From the NCBI RefSeq assembly GCF_005893125.1, contig NZ_VCJS01000099.1:1-45527 (forward strand): a DNA stretch of 45,527 nt, read 5' to 3'. This DNA is from Nonomuraea basaltis. GTDB taxonomy: Bacteria > Actinomycetota > Actinomycetes > Streptosporangiales > Streptosporangiaceae. The translations under genes were made by a program, and so were the position numbers. The number at the start of each line of letters is the position of its first letter. Positions within the stretch are counted from its first letter, which is position 1. Of the stretch, positions 24,028 through 31,830 are shown piece by piece. The notes below the pieces were generated by a model. The model was given only the letters and a program-made list of their open reading frames with translations. It did no database searches and was not told the origin of the DNA.

Positions 24028-24032
24028 CGTGA

Positions 24033-24803
24033 CTACCGCGATCGCTGCCGGGGCTGCTGCTTCGGCGCCTCGAACGAGCGCCGCACCGTCTCCCCGCGAC
24101 CCCCGAGCCGCTTCACCTTCTTGCCGTTGACCTGCAAAGACACCGCCCCAGCGTCGCTGAGCAGCAGGTTCAGCCTGCCGGGGGCCTGCCACGTCGAGGT
24201 CTTGCCCGCCTTCAGATTCCCCGAGAACAAGCTGCGCCCCTCCGCGTCGTGCACATTCACGTACGACGTCCGCTTCGCTCTGATCCGCACCGTCACGATG
24301 CCCTTGCCGGTCCCGCTCCGTGACGCCTCGGGCGTCTCAGTGATGGGTGTGTTGGGCGGCACGCTCGGCCGGGCGGAAACCTGCTGCACGCCGGCGGTCT
24401 TCACCTGGTCGCCGGACCCGCCCAGCACCCGGATCATGCCGAAGACCACCACGATCGTCAGCGCCACCCCGAGCGCCATCGTCCAGTTGGGTCCGCGCCG
24501 GTCCGGCACATGGAACTTGCGATCGGCCTGGAACACGGCCGCCGCCCGCACCGGCACGGGCGCCCCGCCGTGCTCCTGGTCGTACAGATGGACCGTGGCC
24601 TCGGGATCGAGCCCCACGGCCTTGGCCACGGCCTTGACGTGCCCCCTGGCGTAGAACTGGCCGCCGCATTGGCGGTATTCGTCCTGCTCCATGCCCTGGA
24701 TGATCGACTCGCGGATCCGGGTGGCCGCGCTGACCTGCGCGACCGTCAGTCCGGCCGACTGCCTGGCTGACGCCAGCATGGCTCCGATGCTCTGCTCCTG
24801 CAC
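24033..24803 (-). CDS. RodZ-like membrane protein with N-terminal helix-turn-helix
   Basis: 256 aa from GTG 24803, chosen for the strong SD GGGGAGG 8 nt upstream; a weaker GTG at 24842 would add 13 residues. Residues ~4–60 are an HTH_25-type domain (SIGAMLASARQSAGLTVAQVSAATRIRESIIQGME, then FYARGHVKAVAKAVGLDP). A single membrane span lies at ~106–129, and an external DUF4115-like beta domain follows (VTVRIRAKRTSYVNVHDAEGRSLFSGNLKAG), ending in a basic tail. This is the RodZ architecture; RodZ links the MreB cytoskeleton to wall synthesis in rods, and its actinobacterial role is less clear. It lies between ftsK and rimO, all leftward. Confidence 0.85.
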   Translation of the reverse strand: MQEQSIGAMLASARQSAGLTVAQVSAATRIRESIIQGMEQDEYRQCGGQFYARGHVKAVAKAVGLDPEATVHLYDQEHGGAPVPVRAAAVFQADRKFHVPDRRGPNWTMALGVALTIVVVFGMIRVLGGSGDQVKTAGVQQVSARPSVPPNTPITETPEASRSGTGKGIVTVRIRAKRTSYVNVHDAEGRSLFSGNLKAGKTSTWQAPGRLNLLLSDAGAVSLQVNGKKVKRLGGRGETVRRSFEAPKQQPRQRSR

Positions 24804-24899
24804 AGCGAACGCCTCCCCGATGGCGCCTGGACTCTCCACCACGACATTGCGTAGTTGTCTATATTCAACCAGTTACCGTCAGGGAGGCATGCATCGGGG

Positions 24900-27410
24900 T
24901 CATTCGCCACGCAGGTCGGCCAGCAAACCCGGGAGGTCGTCGGGCTTCACGAGCACCTCGCGGGCCTTGGACCCCTCGCTCGGGCCGACCACGTTGCGGC
25001 TCTCGAGCAGGTCCATCAGCCGCCCGGCCTTGGCGAAGCCGACCCGCAGCTTGCGCTGCAGCATCGAGGTCGAGCCGAACTGGGTGGTCACGATCAGCTC
25101 GGCGGCCTGGATCAGCAGCTCGAGGTCGTCGCCGATGTCCTCGTCGATCTCCCGCTTGACCGTTGCGGCCGCCACGTCCTCGCGGTATTCGGCCTGCATC
25201 TGCGCTTTGCAGTACGCGACGATCTCGGCGATCTCCTTCTCCGAGACGAACGCGTTCTGCAGGCGGATGGGCTTGCTCGCACCCATCGGCAGGAACAGCG
25301 CGTCGCCCTGGCCGATCAGCTTGTCGGCGCCGGGCTGGTCGAGGATGACCCGCGAGTCGGTGAGCGAGGAGACCGCGAAGGCCAGCCTGGAGGGCACGTT
25401 CGCCTTGATCAGGCCGGTGACCACGTCCACGCTCGGCCGCTGGGTGGCGATCACGAGATGGATGCCGGCCGCGCGGGCCAGCTGCGTGATGCGCACGATC
25501 GAGTCCTCGACGTCACGCGGGGCCACCATCATCAGGTCGGACAGCTCGTCCACGATCACCAGCAGGTACGGGTACGGCTGGTAAACCCGCTCGCTGCCGG
25601 GCGGCGGCACCAGCTTGCCCGCCCGCACGGCCTTGTTGAACTCGTCCACGTGCCGGAACCCCGACGCGGCCAGGTCGTCGTAGCGCCGGTCCATCTCGCC
25701 CACCACCCATTCGAGGGCCTCGGCGGCCTTCTTCGGGTTGGTGATGATCGGCGTGATGAGGTGAGGGATGCCCTCGTACACGCTCAGCTCGACCCGTTTG
25801 GGGTCGACCAGCACCATGCGGACCTCGTCCGGCGTGGCGCGCATGAGGATGCTGGTGATCAGGCCGTTGACGCAGACCGACTTACCGGCGCCGGTGGCGC
25901 CCGCGATGAGCAGGTGGGGCATCTTGGCAAGGTTCGCGACGATGGTGCGGCCCTCGACGTCCTTGCCCAGGCCGACGATCATCGGGTGGTGGTCGGCCTG
26001 CGCCACCTGGGCGCGCAGCACGTCGCCCAGCGCCACCAGGTCCTTGTCGGCGTTCGGGATCTCCACCCCGATCGCCGACTTACCCGGAATGGGCGACAAA
26101 ATCCTGACATCCGCGGATTTGACCGCATATGCGATGTTCTTGGTGAGCGCCGTGACCTTCTCCACCTTCACGGCCGGGCCCAGCTCGATCTCGTAGCGGG
26201 TCACCGTCGGCCCCCGGGTGAACCCGATCACCTGCGCGTCGATGGTGAACTGCTCCAGCACGCTGCTCAACGCGTTCACCACGGTGGTGTTGGCCTTGGT
26301 CTGCGGCTTGGGCGGCGTGCCCTGCTTGAGGAACTGCAGGTCGGGCAGGCTGTACGGCCCCGCCTGCGGCGACAGCACGAGCTGCTCGACCTTGCGCGGC
26401 GCGGGCGACGGCTGCGGCGGCTCCGGCTTCCGCTCCAGGTCGACCGCCGGCGGCACATCCTCGTCGGTGAGCCCGGGCACGATCTCCGGAGAGTGATCGG
26501 CCCGCTTGCTCTCCTTTTCCGTCAATACAGGCGTGTCAAAGGGCTTGATCGTTTCGCCGGAATCGCCGCTCTCGGGCTTCTTGGCCCTGACCCGCTTCTT
26601 GCCCGGCTCGCGCGGCTGCGGATCGGCGTGCCGCTCGAACAGCAGGTGCTTGAGCTCGGACAGCCGCTCGGGGATCCGGTGCACGGGGGTGGCGGTGATC
26701 ACCAGCACGCCGAACCCGGACAGGAGCAGCAGCAGCGGGATCGTGATCCACGGCGGCAGGATGCTCATCGGCGGCGCCGACACGATGAACCCGATCATGC
26801 CGCCGGCCGCCGACACCTTGTCCATGCCCTGGCCCTCGCCGGCCGGGTAGGGCGTGCCGTTGGCCACGTGGATCACGCCGAGCACACCGACCAGCAGCGC
26901 GGCCCAGCCGATCCCCATGCGGCCGGTGTCGGCGTTCTGGTCGGGATGGCGCAGGTAGCGCCAGGCCAGCAGGCCCAGCAGCAGCGGCAGCGCCCAGGCC
27001 AGCGACCCGAACACGCCGTGCACGGTCGCGTTCACCACGCCGGAGACCGCCGCGTCGGTGGTGCGCCACGTCATGGACGCCAGCACGATCGCGCCCGCGA
27101 GCACCGTCAGCCCCACCCCGTCGCGCCGGTGCGCGGGATCCAGCTCGCGGGCGTTCTTGCCCAGCGCGCGAGCCGCGCTGCCGATGCCGTTGGCGAGCAG
27201 CATCCACAGCCCGACGACCAGCTTGCCGATCATCGTGAAGACCCAGCTGATCGGATCCTGGTGGGTCGCGGGGGGCTTGCGGCCAGAGGCGGTTCCCCTC
27301 GCCCTGGACCGCCCCGCCGACGTTCCTGTCCGCTTCGCGGGGGTCGAGCGAGACGAGGTCGACCGCTTCGCCGGCCCCTTCGATGCGCCTTTCGGCGTAC
27401 GGGTGGCCAT
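24900..27410 (-). CDS. ftsK: FtsK/SpoIIIE-type DNA translocase
   Basis: 836 aa from ATG 27410 (MATRTPKG); an upstream in-frame start at 27464 is less likely. A basic Ser/Thr/Lys-rich tail is followed by about four to five membrane segments between residues 54 and 242, an acidic/proline linker (~265–350), the alpha/beta motor with Walker A GATGAGKS (504–511) and Walker B LLVIVDE (to ~622), and a C-terminal gamma winged helix (~767–827) that reads KOPS-type sites. It pumps chromosomal DNA through division or sporulation septa. The TQRPSVDVVTGLIKANVPSR segment is characteristic. Ninety-six bp separate it from the RodZ-like start, with an AT-rich promoter-like patch at 24853–24875. Confidence 0.95.
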   Translation of the reverse strand: MATRTPKGASKGPAKRSTSSRSTPAKRTGTSAGRSRARGTASGRKPPATHQDPISWVFTMIGKLVVGLWMLLANGIGSAARALGKNARELDPAHRRDGVGLTVLAGAIVLASMTWRTTDAAVSGVVNATVHGVFGSLAWALPLLLGLLAWRYLRHPDQNADTGRMGIGWAALLVGVLGVIHVANGTPYPAGEGQGMDKVSAAGGMIGFIVSAPPMSILPPWITIPLLLLLSGFGVLVITATPVHRIPERLSELKHLLFERHADPQPREPGKKRVRAKKPESGDSGETIKPFDTPVLTEKESKRADHSPEIVPGLTDEDVPPAVDLERKPEPPQPSPAPRKVEQLVLSPQAGPYSLPDLQFLKQGTPPKPQTKANTTVVNALSSVLEQFTIDAQVIGFTRGPTVTRYEIELGPAVKVEKVTALTKNIAYAVKSADVRILSPIPGKSAIGVEIPNADKDLVALGDVLRAQVAQADHHPMIVGLGKDVEGRTIVANLAKMPHLLIAGATGAGKSVCVNGLITSILMRATPDEVRMVLVDPKRVELSVYEGIPHLITPIITNPKKAAEALEWVVGEMDRRYDDLAASGFRHVDEFNKAVRAGKLVPPPGSERVYQPYPYLLVIVDELSDLMMVAPRDVEDSIVRITQLARAAGIHLVIATQRPSVDVVTGLIKANVPSRLAFAVSSLTDSRVILDQPGADKLIGQGDALFLPMGASKPIRLQNAFVSEKEIAEIVAYCKAQMQAEYREDVAAATVKREIDEDIGDDLELLIQAAELIVTTQFGSTSMLQRKLRVGFAKAGRLMDLLESRNVVGPSEGSKAREVLVKPDDLPGLLADLRGE

Positions 27411-27466
27411 GATGCCAAAGGTACGTCGGAGACACCGCGGAGCGCGCGTAGGCTCGCCGAACACTC

Positions 27467-28108
27467 TCAGATCAGCGGCCCCGCAGAGCGCTCACTCCCT
27501 GAGCCGCCCATGGACGAGACCGCGTCGAAGGCGGCCCGCATGGCCGCCACCTGGTCGGCCAGCTCCTTGACCGCGTCCCGCAGCCCCTCGTCGCCGGAGG
27601 CGGTGCCGACCAGGCTCTCCAGCCGTGACTCGACCGCGCCGAGTCGCAGCGCGAAGTCCGACAGCGCCTCGTGGTCGTCGACGAGCTGGGTGAGCAGCGT
27701 GGCCTGCTCCACCAGCACCGCGGTCTTGCGGAACAGCTCGATGAAGACCGCGACCTTGGACCTGAGCACCCACGGGTCGAAGGGCTTGGTGAGGTAGTCG
27801 ACCGCGCCGACCGCGTAGCCGCGGAAGGCGGCGCCGGAGCTGGGCTCGGTGCCGGTCAGGAAGATGATGGGCACGTCGCGGGTCTGGTCGAGCCGCTTGA
27901 TGTGGGTGGCGGTCTCGAAGCCGTCCATGCCGGGCATGAGCACGTCGAGCAGCACGACCGCGAAGTCGTGGCGCAGCATCAGCTTCATGGCCTCCTGCCC
28001 CGACCTGGCCTTGAACAACCGCTGCTGGAGCGGGCGCAGGATGGCCTCCAGCGCGACCAGGCTCTCCTCGTTGTCGTCGACCAGCAGGATCTTGACCTGA
28101 CGGTTCAT
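27467..28108 (-). CDS. osaB: OsaB-like response regulator without DNA-binding domain
   Basis: 213 aa. The receiver domain occupies ~1–125: acidic pair D11/D12 in LLVDDNEE, phosphoacceptor D55 in VVLLDVLMPGMDGFE, T in FLTGTEP and K in YLTKPFDP. The C-terminal ~85 residues are helical and likely coiled coil (VEQATLLTQLVDDHEALSDFALRLGAVESRLESLVG); no output DNA-binding domain exists. This matches OsaB of Streptomyces coelicolor, which is needed for osmoadaptation and development. The start overlaps the kinase stop by ATGA, and the gene ends just before ftsK. Orthology rests on domain layout and gene order, from memory. Confidence 0.85.
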   Translation of the reverse strand: MNRQVKILLVDDNEESLVALEAILRPLQQRLFKARSGQEAMKLMLRHDFAVVLLDVLMPGMDGFETATHIKRLDQTRDVPIIFLTGTEPSSGAAFRGYAVGAVDYLTKPFDPWVLRSKVAVFIELFRKTAVLVEQATLLTQLVDDHEALSDFALRLGAVESRLESLVGTASGDEGLRDAVKELADQVAAMRAAFDAVSSMGGSGSERSAGPLI

Positions 28109-31100
28109 CCCCTACCTCTCCCCTCCCCTGCGAGCCAGCCCCGCATCACGTCCAGCAGATGGTCGAGGTCCACGGGCTTGGGAACGTAGTCGGAGGCGCC
28201 GCAGGAGATCGTCTTCTCCCGGTCGCCCGGCATCGCCTTCGCGGTGAGCGCGATGATCGGCAGCTTGGCGAACCTCGGCATCTGGCGTACGGCGGCGAGC
28301 GTCTCGTACCCGTCCATCTCCGGCATCATCACGTCCATGAGCACGAGCGCGATGCCCTCGTCGCGCTCCAGCGCCTCGATGCCCTCCCGGCCGTTCTCGG
28401 CGTAGACGACCTCCATGCCGAGGCGGCCGAGCACATGTGTCAGGGCGTAGACGTTGCGGATGTCGTCGTCCACGATCAGCACCCGGCGGCCCGAGAACAC
28501 CTCGCCCGGCGGGCCGCCCTTGAGCCGGGTGAGCTTGGCGGCGGCCTGCCACAGGTCGTCGTTCTCCACCACAGTGCGGGGCTCGACGCTCTTGGGCAGG
28601 GGCTGCGGCTGCCGCTCGGGCTCGCCCGTGACGGGCGGGGCAGGGCACCTGGCGGGCACGTACAGCGTGAACGTGCTGCCCTCGCCTGGGGCGCTGCTGG
28701 CGTGGATCTCGCCGCCGAGGAGGCGGGCGATCTCGCTGCTGATCGACAGGCCCAGCCCTGTGCCGCCGTACTTGCGGCTCGTGGTGCCGTCGGCCTGCTG
28801 GAACGCGCCGAAGATGGCGGGCAGCTTGTCGGCGGCGATGCCGATGCCGGTGTCGCTGACGGCGAACGCGATCACGTCGCCGTCCGGCGTCCGCCTGCCG
28901 GGATCGACCGACACCTCCAGGCGCACCTCGCCGGTGGCGGTGAACTTGACGGCGTTCGACAGCAGGTTGCGCAGGATCTGCTGGAGGCGGCGCTCGTCGT
29001 TGTAGAGCTCGCACGGCGTGCCCGGGCGTACCTCGATCTCGAACGTGAGCCCGCGGTCGACGGTGAGCGGACGGAACGTGGCGTCGACGTAGTCGAGCAG
29101 CTTGCTCAGCGGCAGCTTCTCCGGGCGCACGTCCATCCGCCCCGCCTCGATCTTGGACAGGTCGAGGATGTCGTTGATGAGCTGGAGCAGGTCGCTGCCC
29201 GCGTTGTGGATCGTGGTGGCGAACTCGACCTCCTGCGCCGACAGGTTCCCCTCGGGGTTGTCGGCCAGCAGCCTGGCCAGGATGAGCAGGCTGTTGAGCG
29301 GGGTGCGCAGCTCGTGGGACATGTTGGCCAGGAACTCCGACTTGTAGCGGGAGGAGGTGGCCAGCAGGTGGGCCTTCTCCTCCAGTGCCGCGTTGGACCT
29401 GCGTAGCTCGGCCTGCTGGCGCTGCAGCTCGTCCGAGCGGCCCTGGAGCTGCTGGGCCAGCCGCTGCGACTCCGACAGCAGCACCTCGGTGCGGGCGTTG
29501 GCGATGATCGTGTTGATCGCGACGCCGATGGTCACCACGAACTGGTCGAAGAAGGCCAGGTGCACGTCGCTGAACCGGCTGAACGAGGCCAGCTCGATCA
29601 CACCGAGGACCTTGTCCTCGAACACGATCGGCAGTACCACCACACTCGCCGGCGCGGCCTCGCCGAGCCCCGAGTGGACCTTGATGTACCCGGCCGGCAC
29701 GTCCTCCAGCAGGATCCGCTTGCGCTCCAGCGCCGCCTGCCTGATCAGCCCGGACCCGGGGGTGCCCGGTCCGGGGAGCACGTCGTGGGCGGCGCCGTAA
29801 CCGGCGATGTAGGCCGGGCCGCCGTCGAGCGAGTCGGGGTCGGCCAGGAAGAACGCGCCGTACTGGGCGCTGACCAGCGGCGTCAGCTCGCGCAGGATGA
29901 GGTCGGCCACCTCGACGAGGTCGCGGTGCCCCTGCATGAGCCCGGCGATGCGGGCCAGGTTGCTCTCCAGCCAGTCCTTGGCGCGGGTGGTCTCGCGCAG
30001 GTTGGCGACCATGAGGTTGACGTTGTTCTTCAGCTCGGCGACCTCGCCCTTGGCCTCGACGCTGATGGAGCGGCTCATGTCTCCCTGGGCGACGGCGCTG
30101 GCCACCTCGGCGATGGCGCGTACCTGGGTGGTGAGGTTGCCGGCCAGCTCGTTGACGTTCTTGGTGAGGCGCTCCCAGGTGCCGTAGACGCCCTCGACCT
30201 CGGCCTGCCCTCCGAGCCTGCCCTCCGAGCCGACCTCGCGCGCCACCCGGGTCACCTCGGAGGAGAACGACGACAGCGTGTCGACCATGGTGTTGATCGT
30301 CGTCTTCAGCTCGAGGATCTCGCCGCGGGCGTCCACGTCGATCTTCTTCGACAGGTCGCCGTTGGCGACGGCGGTGGCCACCTGGGCGATGTTCCTGACC
30401 TGGCTGGTGAGGTTGGAGGCCATGAAGTTCACGTTGTCCGTCAGGTCCTTCCACACCCCGCTCACCCCCCGAACCTGCGCCTGACCGCCCAGCCGCCCCT
30501 CCGTGCCCACCTCGCGCGCCACCCGCGTCACCTCGTCCGCGAACGCGGACAGCTGGTCCACCATCGTGTTGACGGTGTCCTTGAGCTGGAGCATCTCCCC
30601 CTTCACGTCCACGCTGATCTTGCGGCCGAGATCGCCCTTCGCGACGGAGGTGGCCACCTGCGCGATGTCGCGCACCTGCTCGGTGAGGTTGGCGGCCATG
30701 AAGTTGACGTTGTCGGTGAGGTCCTTCCAGACGCCCCTGACGCCGCGCACGTGGGCCTGGCCGCCGAGCCGCCCCTCGGTCCCCACCTCGCGCGCCACCC
30801 GGGTCACCTCGCTGGCGAACGCCGACAGCTGGTCCACCATCGTGTTGACGGTCAGCTTCAGCTCCAGCAGCTCGCCGGTGGCCTCGACCGTCACCTGCCG
30901 GGTCAGGTCGCCCCTGGCCACGGCCGTGGTGACCACCGCGATGTCGCGGACCTGGGCGGTCAGCCGCCCGGCCATGGCGTTGACCGCCTCGGTCACGTCG
31001 CGCCAGCTGCCCGACATGCCCTGCACCTTGGCCCGGCCGCCCAGCCTGCCCTCGGTGCCCACCTCCCGCGCGACCCTGGTCACCTCGCTGGAGAACAGCG

Positions 31101-31572
31101 CCAGCTGATCGACCATGCGGTTGACGGCCTTGCCCATCAGCCGCAGCCCGCCGCGCAGCGGCCGGTTGTCCTCCTGTAGATCCACCCGCTGCGACAGGTC
31201 GCCGTCCGCGACCGCGTTGAGCACCCGTGTGGCCTTGGCCGCGGGGATGACCAGCGCGTCGATCAGGGAGTTGACCGCGATGACGTTGACCGCCCAGCCG
31301 CCCGTGCCCGGGCTCGGGCTCAACCGCTCGTCGAGCCGCCCCCGCCTGGCCACCTCGCCGCGCACCCTGGTCAGCTCGGCGGTCAGGTGCTCGTTGCGCT
31401 CGACGACCTGGTTGAACGCGGTCGCCAGCTCGGCGAGGACCGGATCGTCCGGCACGTCGAGACGCTGCCGGAAGTTCCCGTCACGCAGCCCCTGCAGGGC
31501 TGTGAGCAGTGGCCGGAGGTCCGACGGGTGGAGCGATCCACGGACGTACGGAGATTCCAACTGCGCGATCAT
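28105..31572 (-). CDS. osaA: OsaA-like soluble hybrid histidine kinase with poly-HAMP array
   Basis: 1155 aa, no membrane segment or signal. Residues ~28–527 are a chain of HAMP units; the motif AREVG(T/S)EGRLGG recurs at 168, 260, 352 and 444, exactly 92 residues apart. A GAF domain follows (~545–695), then a coiled coil, HisKA with H753 (MSHELRTPLN), an HATPase with N873, DTGIG (907–911) and GGTGLGL, and a receiver with D1080 (LVLMDVMMPEMDG). HAMP arrays of this kind occur in soluble osmosensing kinases of the fungal Nik1 class and in OsaA of Streptomyces. It should phosphorylate OsaB, encoded next with an ATGA overlap. The Streptomyces protein is longer, as I recall. Confidence 0.88.
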   Translation of the reverse strand: MIAQLESPYVRGSLHPSDLRPLLTALQGLRDGNFRQRLDVPDDPVLAELATAFNQVVERNEHLTAELTRVRGEVARRGRLDERLSPSPGTGGWAVNVIAVNSLIDALVIPAAKATRVLNAVADGDLSQRVDLQEDNRPLRGGLRLMGKAVNRMVDQLALFSSEVTRVAREVGTEGRLGGRAKVQGMSGSWRDVTEAVNAMAGRLTAQVRDIAVVTTAVARGDLTRQVTVEATGELLELKLTVNTMVDQLSAFASEVTRVAREVGTEGRLGGQAHVRGVRGVWKDLTDNVNFMAANLTEQVRDIAQVATSVAKGDLGRKISVDVKGEMLQLKDTVNTMVDQLSAFADEVTRVAREVGTEGRLGGQAQVRGVSGVWKDLTDNVNFMASNLTSQVRNIAQVATAVANGDLSKKIDVDARGEILELKTTINTMVDTLSSFSSEVTRVAREVGSEGRLGGQAEVEGVYGTWERLTKNVNELAGNLTTQVRAIAEVASAVAQGDMSRSISVEAKGEVAELKNNVNLMVANLRETTRAKDWLESNLARIAGLMQGHRDLVEVADLILRELTPLVSAQYGAFFLADPDSLDGGPAYIAGYGAAHDVLPGPGTPGSGLIRQAALERKRILLEDVPAGYIKVHSGLGEAAPASVVVLPIVFEDKVLGVIELASFSRFSDVHLAFFDQFVVTIGVAINTIIANARTEVLLSESQRLAQQLQGRSDELQRQQAELRRSNAALEEKAHLLATSSRYKSEFLANMSHELRTPLNSLLILARLLADNPEGNLSAQEVEFATTIHNAGSDLLQLINDILDLSKIEAGRMDVRPEKLPLSKLLDYVDATFRPLTVDRGLTFEIEVRPGTPCELYNDERRLQQILRNLLSNAVKFTATGEVRLEVSVDPGRRTPDGDVIAFAVSDTGIGIAADKLPAIFGAFQQADGTTSRKYGGTGLGLSISSEIARLLGGEIHASSAPGEGSTFTLYVPARCPAPPVTGEPERQPQPLPKSVEPRTVVENDDLWQAAAKLTRLKGGPPGEVFSGRRVLIVDDDIRNVYALTHVLGRLGMEVVYAENGREGIEALERDEGIALVLMDVMMPEMDGYETLAAVRQMPRFAKLPIIALTAKAMPGDREKTISCGASDYVPKPVDLDHLLDVMRGWLAGEGRGRG
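29997..31215 (-). repeat. 276-bp coding tandem repeat (HAMP pairs) inside osaA
   Basis: Four full 92-codon units plus a partial fifth encode HAMP pairs. The units are in register with no indels and strongly similar at DNA level. The first unit is the most diverged (DLQEDNRPLRGGL), and a degenerate one precedes it. Recombination could change the copy number in frame. Confidence 0.85.
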
Positions 31573-31794
31573 CGAGTCACCGCCGTAAGCGCTCTGACTT
31601 CCAAGCCCGGAAGGAAGCGGCGTAAAACCAGCATGATTCCTCCTGGAAGCTGCAGGCGCGCAGGAGGCACTCCTGAGTGGGTCCGCTGTCTTCCGTCATA
31701 GGCAGCCACCTGGACGCACCTCCCTAAGCGGCAGCTCGGGCTGGGGATGTCAGCAGAGCCGCACCTCGAGCCCCCTCCGTCAGAAGTGGGGTCG

Positions 31795-31830
31795 TTGACT
31801 CAATGTGGCAGTTCGGTCACTCTCAGAGTG
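31795..31830 (+). promoter_or_regulatory. Possible osaC promoter element and 13-bp palindrome
   Basis: TTGACT at 31795–31800 could be a -35 box, but no good -10 follows. CACTCT-C-AGAGTG (31818–31830) is a perfect palindrome 8 nt before ATG 31839 and inside the reading frame if ATG 31803 is used. The rest of the divergent gap 31573–31802 holds one short hairpin (CAGGAG-gca-CTCCTG, 31661–31675) and no gene. I found no sigma-B-type GGGTAC/T. Confidence 0.3.

Noticed and set aside
24855..27797. A 980-codon plus-strand ORF across ftsK
   Set aside because: Shadow of ftsK; composition is extremely His/Arg/Gln-rich with no domain, while the opposite strand has complete FtsK motifs.
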